Shown one piece after another: positions 34,575 through 43,607 of a stretch of 64,000 nt of DNA. Both the position numbers and the translations under genes were made by a program. The number at the start of each line of letters is the position of its first letter. Position 1 is the stretch's first letter. Under the pieces are notes generated by a model. The model saw only the letters and a program-made list of their open reading frames with translations, was not told the origin of the DNA and ran no database searches. The stretch is from Paenirhizobium daejeonense (lineage in GTDB: Bacteria; Pseudomonadota; Alphaproteobacteria; Rhizobiales; Rhizobiaceae): NCBI RefSeq assembly GCF_014280875.1, contig NZ_JACLAL010000012.1, forward strand, positions 1-64,000, read 5' to 3'.

Positions 34575-35699
34575 TCAGGCAGGCACGCTGATCCATTGAC
34601 GCGTCGATGAGGAGCGCTGGATCGTCTCGACCAGTGTCTGAATGCGAAGACCGGCGGCGAAGCCGAACGGTTCTTCGATCGTGCCGGCGATTGCGTGGAT
34701 GTAGCCGGCGACCTCGATGGCTTTTAGATCGTTGAACCCGAGTTGATGGCCAGGAGCGACGCAGAATCGACCATAGGGCTCGTGATCAGGAGCAGCTTCT
34801 ATCTTGCGGAAGCCGCGACGTCCTGCCGGGTCGCGGTTTGAATAGAAGTGTAGCTCGTTGAAGCGCTCCTGACTGAAATGGAGTGCGCCTTCGGTGCCAT
34901 AGACCTCGAAGTCATGCTGCATCTTTCGCCCGGTTGCGATCCAGTTTCCTTCGACCGATCCCTGGGCTCCATTGGCGAAACGGACAAATGCGCGCCCGAC
35001 ATCGTCGACGTCCACCTTCCTGGTTCCGTCTTTACCGTCAGGGCGCTCGCCGATCATGGTGATGCAGTCGCCCATTACCTCGGTGATCGGACCGAGTAGG
35101 AATTCGGCCGTGGCCAGTGCATGTGATCCAATGTCGGCGAGAGCCCCACCGCCAGCGGGATCATGGCGGAAGGTGAATGTCCCGGAGGCATCGACCATGT
35201 AGTCTTCCGCGTGCAGCCCTCGGTATCCGCGGATTTGACCAAGTTCACCGTCGGCTATCATCTGCTTCGCTAAACGGAGCATGGGATTGCAGAGATAGTT
35301 GAAACCGACCTGGGTTTTCACGCCCCGCGCGGCGGCTGCCTGCGCCATCTCTCGGGCATCCGACGAGAGTGGTGCCAAAGGCTTTTCGCAATAGACATGT
35401 TTGCCGGCGGCGATGGCCGCCAGGGCCATCTCCTTGTGCAAGGCATTAGGTGCGGTGATGTCGATGACGTCGATATCGGAATGGGTGATCATCGATCGCC
35501 AGTCGGATGTCGAGTATGCAAATCCGAAGTCGGCCGCAGCTCGTGCTGCTGCCTCCTCGGTGACATCTGCAACGGTGTGCAGCTCGATATCAAATGGAAG
35601 GTCGAACACCTTCGGTGCTGAGGCGAAGCCGAAGACATGAGCCTTGCCCATGAAACCAGTGCCGATCAGTCCGATGCGAAGTACAGGTTTGCTAGGCAT
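34575..35699 (-). CDS. Gfo/Idh/MocA family oxidoreductase
   Basis: A 374-aa NAD(P)-dependent sugar or cyclitol dehydrogenase. The Rossmann motif is RIGLIGTGFMGKAHVFGFAS at the start; the catalytic Lys is in HVYCEKPLAPL; the second pair of catalytic residues is in ADIGSHALATAEFL. The family oxidises hydroxyl groups of inositols, inosamines, sugars or their derivatives. It overlaps the upstream hydroxyacid dehydrogenase gene by eight bases, so it is translationally coupled in the operon from iolG to pyc. It is one of three Gfo/Idh/MocA enzymes in the regulon, suggesting several ring positions or related substrates. The exact substrate cannot be told. Confidence 0.88.
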   Translation of the reverse strand: MPSKPVLRIGLIGTGFMGKAHVFGFASAPKVFDLPFDIELHTVADVTEEAAARAAADFGFAYSTSDWRSMITHSDIDVIDITAPNALHKEMALAAIAAGKHVYCEKPLAPLSSDAREMAQAAAARGVKTQVGFNYLCNPMLRLAKQMIADGELGQIRGYRGLHAEDYMVDASGTFTFRHDPAGGGALADIGSHALATAEFLLGPITEVMGDCITMIGERPDGKDGTRKVDVDDVGRAFVRFANGAQGSVEGNWIATGRKMQHDFEVYGTEGALHFSQERFNELHFYSNRDPAGRRGFRKIEAAPDHEPYGRFCVAPGHQLGFNDLKAIEVAGYIHAIAGTIEEPFGFAAGLRIQTLVETIQRSSSTRQWISVPA

Positions 35700-36660
35700 A
35701 TGCGTGATCCGGATTGACGATAAGGGTGCGGTCTATGGTGCCCGCCAGAAAATTCACTGCATTCTGGATCGCAGCGATGGCCATGCGCTCACCACACTCA
35801 GCGGTAAGCCCGGCGATGTGCGGGGACAGTATGGCGTTGGGGTGCGCAAGAAGCGGGGAGTCACTTGCCGGGGGTTCGTCATCGAAAACATCCAGCCCCA
35901 CAGCGCCGATGTGCCCGCTGACCAAAGCGTCGTTCAAGGCCCGCTCGCAAACCACGCCACCGCGTGCGGTGTTCGCCAACACGACACCACGCTTCATCGC
36001 GGCAATCTCAGCCTCACCGATCGCGGGTGTCGCACCTTTGGGTATGTGAACGGAAATGTAGTCCGCCCAGGGAAGCCCTTCCTCCAGTGAAGTTGCCTCT
36101 ACGGCACCATCTGGCCAACCACTCTGTTGCAGATACGGATCATAAGCGCGGATTTGCATTCCGAATCCGGATGCCATTCGGGCAAGATGCCTTCCAATCC
36201 GACCGTAGCCGAGAATGAGCAGGTTCTTGCCCGAGACTTCCTGCTGCTCAAGCTTGTTCCTCCAGCCCCATTGTCCTGGTTCTCTTACAGACCTGTCTGC
36301 GAGGATCGCACGTTTTGCCCCGGCAAGGAGCTGCATGATGGCGTGTTCGGCAACCGAGACGGAGTTGACGTCCCCGACGATGGTGAGCGCGATCCTTCTG
36401 CGGTTCAGTTCTGCCAGGTCGACTGAATCGTAGCCGACGCCGTGGCGAGAGACGACCTTCAAGCGCTCAGCTTTGGAGATGGTTGCAGCCGACAGAGGCT
36501 GGGTGCGAATGACTATCGCGTCGGCAACGTCGATGAACGGTGCGTATGAGGCCTCTGATACCTCCTCGATGTAATTAACCGTATAGCCGTGCGCGGGCAG
36601 TTCGCGCAGTATGGCTTCGCCGGAAGGGTGCATTTTCCCGGCAACCAAAAGATTTGGCAT
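35692..36660 (-). CDS. D-2-hydroxyacid dehydrogenase family protein
   Basis: A 322-aa protein of the D-isomer-specific 2-hydroxyacid dehydrogenase family (phosphoglycerate or glyoxylate/hydroxypyruvate reductase type). NAD binding: LLILGYGRIGRHLARMASGF. Catalytic residues: Arg in NTARGGVVCERAL, Glu in DVFDDEPPASDSPLL, and His in LSPHIAGLT. It reduces or oxidises a 2-oxo or 2-hydroxy acid with NAD(H). Its start overlaps the aldolase stop by one base and it ends inside the next oxidoreductase gene, so it belongs tightly to this operon. A hydroxyacid dehydrogenase next to an HpcH aldolase implies that the pathway passes through 2-keto or 2-hydroxy acids. Confidence 0.88.
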   Translation of the reverse strand: MPNLLVAGKMHPSGEAILRELPAHGYTVNYIEEVSEASYAPFIDVADAIVIRTQPLSAATISKAERLKVVSRHGVGYDSVDLAELNRRRIALTIVGDVNSVSVAEHAIMQLLAGAKRAILADRSVREPGQWGWRNKLEQQEVSGKNLLILGYGRIGRHLARMASGFGMQIRAYDPYLQQSGWPDGAVEATSLEEGLPWADYISVHIPKGATPAIGEAEIAAMKRGVVLANTARGGVVCERALNDALVSGHIGAVGLDVFDDEPPASDSPLLAHPNAILSPHIAGLTAECGERMAIAAIQNAVNFLAGTIDRTLIVNPDHAYA

Positions 36661-37472
36661 CAGTAGCCTCCCGGTCGGTCGGTGGACGCCGTAACCTTTG
36701 TGGTAAGCTTGCGGAAAGTGGCGACGGACTCAGCAGCGGCTGCCGCGATGAGCCGACTGTCGCCCGACACAGTGGTCATGTTGAAACCCCACTCGACTGC
36801 GCGCGCCGCGTACTCGGCCGTTCCGCAATGGATCGCCGCCTGGATACCGTTGCGGTGACAGGCATCCTTGATGCGTTTGATCGCCTCGATGACCTCCGGC
36901 TCTTCCCGGTCGAAAGCCGGCATCAGCTGTCCCTTGGACAGCGAGAAGCTGAGGTCTGCGGGACCGACATAGATGCCGTCAAGACCTGGCGTGGAAGCGA
37001 TCTCCTCCAGATTTCCCATGGCCTCGGCGGTTTCGATCATCGCAAAAGCGAGGATTTCGTCATTGGCTTCCGCCGGATAATTCGCACCTGCCGCGTAGAC
37101 GGCGCGTGTTGGCCCGAAGCTCCGCTCGCCCAATGGCGGGTAGCGCATGTAACGAACGAACTGCTCCGCTTGCGCGCGCGTATTAATCATCGGGCAGATG
37201 ATCCCGTATGCCCCAGCGTCTAGAACCTTGGAAATCCAAGAGGGATCGAGCCATGGCACGCGCGCCATCAGCACTTTGTCCGACGCACGCATCGCTTGGA
37301 ACATGCCGAGCACGTCCTTGTAGTCGACCGCGCCGTGCTGGATGTCGATGGAGATGGCGTCATAGTCCTGAGCGGCCATGATCTCGGCCGTGAACGGACT
37401 GGCGATCGACAGCCAACCGTGCAGCACGGGACGCCCCTCCGCCCAGATTTGTCTCAGCTTGTTCTTTTTCAT
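36660..37472 (-). CDS. HpcH/HpaI family aldolase
   Basis: A 270-aa metal-dependent class II pyruvate aldolase, normal length. Signs: HGWLSIASPFTAEIMAAQDY, AISIDIQHGAVDYKDVL (catalytic His), LMARVPWLDP, AFAMIETAEAMGNLEEIAS (metal-binding Glu) and GIYVGPADLSFSLS (metal-binding Asp). The family splits 4-hydroxy-2-oxo acids into pyruvate and an aldehyde. That fits the neighbours: the aldehyde dehydrogenase encoded just upstream could oxidise the aldehyde, and pyruvate carboxylase could use the pyruvate. It starts 11 bases after the aldehyde dehydrogenase stop. Substrate unknown; hydroxy-oxo acids derived from a sugar acid are likely. Confidence 0.9.
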   Translation of the reverse strand: MKKNKLRQIWAEGRPVLHGWLSIASPFTAEIMAAQDYDAISIDIQHGAVDYKDVLGMFQAMRASDKVLMARVPWLDPSWISKVLDAGAYGIICPMINTRAQAEQFVRYMRYPPLGERSFGPTRAVYAAGANYPAEANDEILAFAMIETAEAMGNLEEIASTPGLDGIYVGPADLSFSLSKGQLMPAFDREEPEVIEAIKRIKDACHRNGIQAAIHCGTAEYAARAVEWGFNMTTVSGDSRLIAAAAAESVATFRKLTTKVTASTDRPGGY

Positions 37473-37483
37473 GACCCTAATCC

Positions 37484-38914
37484 TTAGAACACGAGCTGAG
37501 CGAGCTTGGTGTCGAGGTAGTCATCGATGCCTTCGATGCCGCCCTCGCGTCCCATGCCAGAGTGATTGGTGCCGCCAAATGGCGCTTCAGCCGCCGCCAG
37601 GGCAAAGCTGTTGATGCCGACCATGCCCGACTTCAAGGCGGCCACGGTCCGGCGCGCCCTGTCGGGCGAACGGGTGAAGGCGTAGGCCGACAATCCCATG
37701 TCGGAAGCGTTCGCTCTCGCAAGTGCTTCGTCCTCGCTGCCGAACCGGGTGATTGCCGCGATCGGTCCGAAGTTCTCTTCGGCAAAAACCTTCATGTTGT
37801 CGGTGACATTGGTGAGCACCGTCGGCTCGAAGAAGAAGCCGTGGTTCAACTGCGCCGGCCGCTTTCCGCCATAAGCAAGGGTCGCACCTGCTTGTGTGGC
37901 GGCTGCAACGATCTCTTCAATTTCTTGCAGGCGGCGCGCATTGATCAGCGGCCCCATGCCGGTATCTGCGTCGAGGCCGTCGCCGAGTTTGATCTTGGCG
38001 GCACGCTCGACGAAACCTTCGACAAAGGCGTCGTGCAGGCTGTCGTGGACGAAGATGCGATCCGGGGTGACGCAGACCTGTCCGCAATTGGCGAATTTCG
38101 TTGGCACGGTGAGGTCCAGGGCGTTCTGCAGGTCGGCGTCATCGTAGATGATCAACGGTGCATTGCCGCCGAGTTCCATCGAGACCTTTTTGACCGTGGC
38201 CGCGGCGTCGCGGATCATCTGCTGGCCGACGCGGGTCGATCCCGTCAGCGAAACCTTGCGGACGCGGCTATCGGCCATGATCGGACCGTAGGTATTGTCT
38301 GTCGAACCGACAACCAGGTTGACCGCCCCATCAGGAAGCCCGGCTGCGCGGAGGCAATCGACCATGACCATCGCGACACCGGGCGTCTGCGAAGACGGCC
38401 GAAGCACGACGGAGCAACCGGCCGCGAGAGCCGGCGCAAGTTTGCGCGCGGGCAAGGCTGCGGGAAAGTTCCACGCCGTGAATGCCCCAACAATACCGAC
38501 AGCTTCGCGGCTGACCTCGAAGCGCCCACCGGGCACTCGGCTGTCGACGATGCGCCCGTAGATGCGGCGAGCCTCCTCGGCAAACCAGCGAAACTGATCG
38601 CAGGCAAGTACCCATTCGCGGCCGGCCTGCGCAATCGGCTTGCCGGTTTCCGTCGAGATCATCCGGGCGGCTTCATCCGACCGCCGGAGCATTTCATCGG
38701 CGGCCTTATGCAGCGCCTCGGCCCGGCCAAAGCCGCCCATGGCTCGCAATTTCGGCAGGGCGTTTGCGGCGGCGTCAATTGCCTGGCGCGTTTCTGAAGC
38801 CGTTGCGAGAGGAACGGTTCCGATTGCCTTTTCCGTGACCGGAGAAATGACGTCTGCCGACGCGGAGCCGGGGACCCAGCTACCGTTGATGAACAATCCA
38901 AATTTCGCGTACAT
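37484..38914 (-). CDS. NAD(P)-dependent aldehyde dehydrogenase, succinate-semialdehyde dehydrogenase-like
   Basis: A 476-aa aldehyde dehydrogenase, full length. Motifs: FTAWNFPAALPARKLAPALA (cofactor pocket), the general-base Glu in SMELGGNAPLI, and the catalytic Cys in FANCGQVCVTPDRIFV. The closest style is the SSADH/GabD branch, so a small semialdehyde such as malonate, tartronate or succinate semialdehyde is a reasonable substrate class. It is not methylmalonate-semialdehyde dehydrogenase IolA by sequence. It lies three bases behind iolG and 11 before the aldolase gene, strongly coupled. It probably oxidises the aldehyde released by the aldolase. Confidence 0.9.
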   Translation of the reverse strand: MYAKFGLFINGSWVPGSASADVISPVTEKAIGTVPLATASETRQAIDAAANALPKLRAMGGFGRAEALHKAADEMLRRSDEAARMISTETGKPIAQAGREWVLACDQFRWFAEEARRIYGRIVDSRVPGGRFEVSREAVGIVGAFTAWNFPAALPARKLAPALAAGCSVVLRPSSQTPGVAMVMVDCLRAAGLPDGAVNLVVGSTDNTYGPIMADSRVRKVSLTGSTRVGQQMIRDAAATVKKVSMELGGNAPLIIYDDADLQNALDLTVPTKFANCGQVCVTPDRIFVHDSLHDAFVEGFVERAAKIKLGDGLDADTGMGPLINARRLQEIEEIVAAATQAGATLAYGGKRPAQLNHGFFFEPTVLTNVTDNMKVFAEENFGPIAAITRFGSEDEALARANASDMGLSAYAFTRSPDRARRTVAALKSGMVGINSFALAAAEAPFGGTNHSGMGREGGIEGIDDYLDTKLAQLVF

Positions 38915-38917
38915 GGC

Positions 38918-39925
38918 TTAACCGATTTCGTTCGTGTTGACGGAGCGGCCTTCGGAAATCGAAAGCATGGCGGCCTCGGCAAGGATCAAGGCCTGGCGGC
39001 CGTCCTCGAAACCAACTTCCGGCGGTGCGCCCTTCTCGACGGCATCGACAAATGCGCTGATTTCTGCGGCGAAAGCGTCGGCATAACGTTCGATGAAGAA
39101 GTTCATCAACGGCGCGGCCTGATCGGTGAATTGTTCGCTGTAGAGACGCATTCCGTTAAGCGGCCGGTTCTCGGAGATTGCCATTCCGCCGCTACCCAGC
39201 GCCTCTACCCGTTGGTCGTATCCGTAAACCGCGCGCCGCGAGTTGTTGATGATGCACTGCTTGCCAGAGGCTGTTTTCAAGACGACCGTTACAGTGTCGT
39301 AGTCCGCGCATTTCGCCATAAGTTCAGGATCGACAAGCCTTGATCCCGTCGCGCTGACCTCTGTCACGTCTTCACCGAGGATGAAGCGCGCCATGTCGAA
39401 ATCATGGATTGTCATGTCCCGGAAAATCCCTCCGGACACTTCTATGTATGAGGCCGGTGCCATTCCGGGGTCACGTGATGTGATGATCACCTGATGCAGA
39501 TCGCCGATGGCACCGGATGCGATTGCGTTCCGCACTGCGCGATGTCCGGTGTCGAAGCGGCGAACGAAACCCAGCATGATCGGGATGCTGGTCCCTGCAA
39601 TTCTTGCGGCACAAGCATTCACGCGCTCTAGCGAAAGGTCGATTGGTTTTTCGCATAGAACCGGCTTTCCAGCCGCTATCGCCTGTTCGAGAAGGTCGGC
39701 GTGTGTCGGCGTAGAAGTTGCAATCAAGACGGCATCAACGTCACCCGACGCGAACACGGCTTCAGCCGATTCGTATTGTTTTACGCCCAGTTTCTGGGAT
39801 ACTTCCTTCGCCGATGGCCCGTGCACATCAAAGACCCCGGCAAGGGAGGCACGAGGGTGCGCAGCGATGTTTTCCGCATGCATCTTGCCAATACGACCCA
39901 CGCCTAGAACGGCTATTTTCAGCAT
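38918..39925 (-). CDS. iolG: Inositol 2-dehydrogenase (IolG-type)
   Basis: A 335-aa Gfo/Idh/MocA enzyme of the inositol dehydrogenase group. Rossmann motif IAVLGVGRIGKMHAENIAAH, catalytic Lys in VLCEKPIDLSLERV, and the Asp/His pair in GIFRDMTIHDFDMARFILGE. It oxidises myo-inositol, or a stereoisomer, to an inosose with NAD. I start at 39925 (MLKIAVLGV), where GGAGG stands at a good distance; the frame extends further to 39982 but would cross the operator. It is the first gene of the seven-gene minus-strand run down to rpiR and is divergent from iolD. Substrate preference among inositols is not readable. Confidence 0.88.
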   Translation of the reverse strand: MLKIAVLGVGRIGKMHAENIAAHPRASLAGVFDVHGPSAKEVSQKLGVKQYESAEAVFASGDVDAVLIATSTPTHADLLEQAIAAGKPVLCEKPIDLSLERVNACAARIAGTSIPIMLGFVRRFDTGHRAVRNAIASGAIGDLHQVIITSRDPGMAPASYIEVSGGIFRDMTIHDFDMARFILGEDVTEVSATGSRLVDPELMAKCADYDTVTVVLKTASGKQCIINNSRRAVYGYDQRVEALGSGGMAISENRPLNGMRLYSEQFTDQAAPLMNFFIERYADAFAAEISAFVDAVEKGAPPEVGFEDGRQALILAEAAMLSISEGRSVNTNEIG

Positions 39926-39948
39926 CTGAATTCCTCCCGAGATATTTT

Positions 39949-39964
39949 CGCAATAATCATTGCA
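39949..39964. promoter_or_regulatory. RpiR-type operator between iolG and iolD
   Basis: CGCAA-taatca-TTGCA lies in the 105-base divergent promoter. It matches the sites at 25441 and 30999 in the GCAA-N6-TTGC core; the flank TTTTCGCAA is shared with the 25441 site. Occupancy would repress both catabolic operons. Confidence 0.65.
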
Positions 39965-40030
39965 AACTATTCCAATTGTCAATATGCATTCCAGAACAAA
40001 CAGAAATTCACATCCGCAGGAGGAGGCGAG

Positions 40031-41902
40031 ATGACCGCGAAGACCTTACGCCTGACCATGGCTCAGGCCCTTGTACGCTACCTATGCAACCAGTTTACCG
40101 AGATCGAAGGCGAGCGCGTGCCGCTGTTCGCCGGGGTCTTCGCCATCTTTGGGCATGGCAACGTAACCTGCCTCTCCGAGGCACTGGAAACGGTTCAGGA
40201 CCAGCTGCCGACATGGCGCGGTCAGAACGAGCAATCCATGGCACTGGCCGCAATCGGCTTTGCCAAGGCCAAGCGTCGTCGGCAGCTCATGGTGGCAGCG
40301 ACGTCGATCGGTCCCGGTGCGTTGAACATGGTCACCGCTGCGGGCGTTGCCATGGCGAACCGGCTTCCCGTACTACTCATTGCAGGAGACACCTTCGCCA
40401 GTCGTCTGCCCGACCCGGTCCTCCAGCAAGTCGAGCACTTCGGTGATCCGACCCTCACGGCAAACGATGCCTTCAAGTCCGTTGTCCGTTACTGGGATCG
40501 TATCGTCCTGCCGGAGCAACTGCTGCAGTCGCTGCCCCAGGCGATCGCGACGATGCTTGATCCTGCCGACTGTGGTCCGGCATTTATCGGCCTTGCCCAG
40601 GATACGCAGGAACTCGCCTACGACTACCCCGAGGTGTTTTTCGAACCCAAGGTCTGGAAGATTCCACGTCCGCGTCCTGATCGAGACGCGGTCGCTCAGG
40701 CGGTCGAGCTGCTTGCCCAAGCAAAGCGCCCCTTGATCATCTCGGGCGGCGGCGTCCGCTATTCGGGCGCTGAAGACAAACTTGCAGCGTTTGCGGAAAA
40801 GCGTGGCATCCCCGTCGTCGAAACGATCGCTGGCAAGGGTGCCTTCACCCATCACCATCCAGTCCATGCCGGTCCGATCGGGATCGTCGGCTCAACCTCT
40901 GCCAATGCACTGGCAAAAGAAGCCGACGTCATCTTAGCCATCGGGACACGACTGCAGGACTTCACGACCGGTTCATGGACCGCCTTTTCACGCGACGCCC
41001 AATTCATCTCGATCAATGCCGCCCGCTTCGACGCAATCAAGCATCGTGCGCTCGCTGTTGTCGGCGATGCGCTGGAATCGATCGTCGAACTTGACGAAGC
41101 GCTCGGGGACTACAAAGCCGATCCAGCCCTCATGCAGCAGGCGAAATCGTTGTTCGCAGAGTGGAATCAGTTGCTGGACGAGCACCAGGCTCCGACGAAT
41201 GCCCCGGTCCCGTCTTACGCTCAGGTGGTTGGCATTCTCAACAAGGTTGCCCGCCCTGAAGATACTTTGATCGCGGCGGCTGGCGGTACACCGGGAGAGG
41301 TCACTAAGGGCTGGCGCGTCAAGAACCCGAACACATTCGACTGCGAATTCGGCTTCTCGTGCATGGGCTATGAAATCGCGGCTGGCTGGGGCGTTTCCAT
41401 GGCCCAGGACGGCCCAGGCAGTGCCGGCGGCACTCCGATCGTCATGCTCGGCGACGGCACCTACATGATGATGAACTCCGATATCTATTCGGCCGCACTC
41501 ACCGGCCACCGGATGATCGTCGTGGTTTGCGACAATGGTGGCTACGCCGTCATCAACCGCCTTCAGCAGGCAAAAGGGGTTCCGGGCTTCAACAATCTAC
41601 TTGCCGACTGCCGCGTTCAGGATCGCGCCAATCCCCTGCATGTCGACTTCGTCAAGCACGCCGAAGCCATGGGAGCCAGGGCACGCAAGGTTGAAAGCCT
41701 TGCTGATCTCGAGGATGCAATGATCTGGGCCCAAGGGAATGACGGCGTAACGCTGATTTCGATTGTTTCCGACGCGTGGAAGTGGGTTCCCGGCGACGCG
41801 GACTGGGATGTCGGCGTCCCCGAAGTCTCGACGTTCGAAAGCGTACGTGCTGCTCGCGCCGCTCAGGAAAAAATCCGCGAAGCGCAGCGGCTTGGAGTTT
41901 GA
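40031..41902 (+). CDS. iolD: 3D-(3,5/4)-trihydroxycyclohexane-1,2-dione hydrolase
   Basis: A 623-aa thiamine-diphosphate enzyme that opens the inositol ring by hydrolysing the cyclic dione to 5-deoxy-glucuronate. It has the three-domain ThDP layout: FGHGNVTCLSEALETVQDQL with the catalytic Glu region QNEQSMALAAIGFAKAK, the middle domain LIISGGGVRYSGAEDKLAAF, and the cofactor motif MLGDGTYMMMNSDIYSAALT followed by VVVCDNGGYAVINRL. AGGAGGAGG before the ATG is one of the strongest ribosome sites in the window. It heads the plus-strand operon and one base separates it from iolE. Family identity is secure and marks the regulon as cyclitol catabolism. Confidence 0.94.
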   Translation: MTAKTLRLTMAQALVRYLCNQFTEIEGERVPLFAGVFAIFGHGNVTCLSEALETVQDQLPTWRGQNEQSMALAAIGFAKAKRRRQLMVAATSIGPGALNMVTAAGVAMANRLPVLLIAGDTFASRLPDPVLQQVEHFGDPTLTANDAFKSVVRYWDRIVLPEQLLQSLPQAIATMLDPADCGPAFIGLAQDTQELAYDYPEVFFEPKVWKIPRPRPDRDAVAQAVELLAQAKRPLIISGGGVRYSGAEDKLAAFAEKRGIPVVETIAGKGAFTHHHPVHAGPIGIVGSTSANALAKEADVILAIGTRLQDFTTGSWTAFSRDAQFISINAARFDAIKHRALAVVGDALESIVELDEALGDYKADPALMQQAKSLFAEWNQLLDEHQAPTNAPVPSYAQVVGILNKVARPEDTLIAAAGGTPGEVTKGWRVKNPNTFDCEFGFSCMGYEIAAGWGVSMAQDGPGSAGGTPIVMLGDGTYMMMNSDIYSAALTGHRMIVVVCDNGGYAVINRLQQAKGVPGFNNLLADCRVQDRANPLHVDFVKHAEAMGARARKVESLADLEDAMIWAQGNDGVTLISIVSDAWKWVPGDADWDVGVPEVSTFESVRAARAAQEKIREAQRLGV

Positions 41903-41903
41903 C

Positions 41904-42797
41904 ATGAAAGCAAGACTTGGCATTGCACCCATCGCGTGGTGGAACGACGATCTCGCCGAACTGTCTGACGACGTCAGTCTCGAAGAATGCCTAAGGCAGG
42001 CGTCAGAGGCAGGTTTCACCGGCATGGAAACCGGCCGGCGTTTTCCAATGGATATGGGCGAGCTCGGACCGATCCTTGCGCGCTACGGAATTTCCGTCTG
42101 CGGCGGCTGGTTCTCCGGCCTTTTGCTGGATGGCGATATCGAAGCCGAGAAAGACCGTGTCGCCCAACAGATGGAGTTTTTCATCGCAGCTGGCGCGCCT
42201 TGCATCGTCTACGGTGAAACAGCGCGCTCCATCCAGGGTAACCGCTCTGCTCCTCTTTCCACCAAGCCCAAGCTTAACGAAGGGGAGATGGCTGCATACG
42301 GGCGAAAGCTTTCGGAGTTTGCGGACTGGTGCGCCGGGCAGGGAATGCCGATCTCCTATCACCACCATATGGCAGCAGCGGTCGAGACGGAAAGTGAACT
42401 CGACCTATTGATGAAGCACTCGTCCGTACCGCTCCTCTTCGACGCCGGACACATGGCCTTTGCGGGCGGTGATGTGTTGCGCGTCATCGAGAACCACCAT
42501 GCACGCATCACCCACGTCCACACCAAGGATATTCGTCGTGATGTGGTCGATGCGCTCGACCGGAAAACCGAGAGTTTTCTCGATGCTGTCATCAAGGGTG
42601 CTTTCACCGTTCCCGGCGACGGCAGCCTCGACTTCGAGCAAATCGTCAAGGCACTGGCTTCCAAGGGGTACGAGGGATGGTTCGTCGTCGAAGCCGAGCA
42701 AGACCCCATCAAAAACCCTCCACTTGATATGGCTCGAAAGGGTCACAAAGAGCTTCTTCGCGTCATGGACGCTGCAGGTTATGAGGTCATGAAATGA
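41904..42797 (+). CDS. iolE: Myo-inosose-2 dehydratase (IolE-type)
   Basis: A 297-aa TIM-barrel protein of the AP-endonuclease-2-like sugar isomerase superfamily. The beginning RLGIAPIAWWNDDLAELSDD is the IolE hallmark (N-P-I-x-W-x-N-D type), and metal ligands are expected in EAGFTGMETG, PISYHHHMAAAVETESELD, LLFDAGHMAFAGGD and THVHTKDIR. It removes water from inosose to give the cyclic dione used by IolD. The ATG at 41904 directly follows the iolD stop and has GGAG before it. It overlaps the SDR gene by four bases. The order IolG, IolE, IolD gives a complete ring-opening route. Confidence 0.92.
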   Translation: MKARLGIAPIAWWNDDLAELSDDVSLEECLRQASEAGFTGMETGRRFPMDMGELGPILARYGISVCGGWFSGLLLDGDIEAEKDRVAQQMEFFIAAGAPCIVYGETARSIQGNRSAPLSTKPKLNEGEMAAYGRKLSEFADWCAGQGMPISYHHHMAAAVETESELDLLMKHSSVPLLFDAGHMAFAGGDVLRVIENHHARITHVHTKDIRRDVVDALDRKTESFLDAVIKGAFTVPGDGSLDFEQIVKALASKGYEGWFVVEAEQDPIKNPPLDMARKGHKELLRVMDAAGYEVMK

Positions 42798-43606
42798 GCA
42801 GGATTGAAGGAAAAATTGCGGTCGTTACCGGCGGCACTCAGGGACTTGGCGCGGCTATCGCGGAGCTTTTCGCGACCGCTGGTGCGGCAGGTATCGTCAT
42901 CGTCGGACGTGGTATAGAGAAGGGCCAGGCCGTCGCCACCCGCATCACCGAGAAAACAGGTGTGCCCGTGGAATTGGTCGTGGCGGACCTCGGCGTCATC
43001 GAAGACGTCCAGGCGATTATTCCGGCAGCCGACAAACGCTTTGGCCGGGTCGATATTGTAGTCAACGCTGCCGGCTTTACTGATCGCGGCAATATGCTGA
43101 ATACCACGCCCGACCTTTTTGATCGGATGTTCGCGGTTAACACGCGTGCACCGTTTTTCCTCATTCAGGACGCAGCCAAGGTGATGATCCGTGAGGGCAT
43201 CGAGGGGCGGATCGTTAACATCGGGTCCATGTCCGGCTTGGCCGGTCAACCATTTCTGGCCCCCTATGCGGCTTCCAAAGGCGCACTATCGACGGTCACC
43301 CGCCATGCCGGTTTTTCGCTGATGCGTCACCGTATTCATGTCAACCAGCTGGACATCGGCTGGATGAACTCGGATCACGAGCGAAAACTTATTCTCTCGG
43401 AGACGGGCGATCCCGACTTCATCGACCGGGCAGCCGCGGCAAAACCGTTCGGTCGTATTCTCGATCCCAAGGAAGTTGCCCGCGCGGTGCTGTGGATGGC
43501 ATCCGACGAGAGTGGCATGATGACCGGGGCGGTCATACCGTTCGACCAATCGGTTTATGGCGGTTACGACGACGCTCCCGTGCCGGCAAAGAAGCTGGAG
43601 GCCTGA
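42794..43606 (+). CDS. SDR family oxidoreductase
   Basis: A 270-aa short-chain dehydrogenase/reductase. Cofactor motif AVVTGGTQGLGAAIAELFAT, active Ser in VNIGSMSGLAGQPF, and the Tyr-Lys pair in LAPYAASKGALSTVTRHAGF. It interconverts a hydroxyl and a keto group with NAD(P)H. Overlap with iolE and a two-base gap to the isomerase gene place it in the iolDE operon. In such operons an SDR may epimerise an inositol or act on a modified inosose or keto sugar. It is not part of the standard iol set, so it probably adapts the route to a particular cyclitol. Confidence 0.88.
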   Translation: MSRIEGKIAVVTGGTQGLGAAIAELFATAGAAGIVIVGRGIEKGQAVATRITEKTGVPVELVVADLGVIEDVQAIIPAADKRFGRVDIVVNAAGFTDRGNMLNTTPDLFDRMFAVNTRAPFFLIQDAAKVMIREGIEGRIVNIGSMSGLAGQPFLAPYAASKGALSTVTRHAGFSLMRHRIHVNQLDIGWMNSDHERKLILSETGDPDFIDRAAAAKPFGRILDPKEVARAVLWMASDESGMMTGAVIPFDQSVYGGYDDAPVPAKKLEA

Positions 43607-43607
43607 G

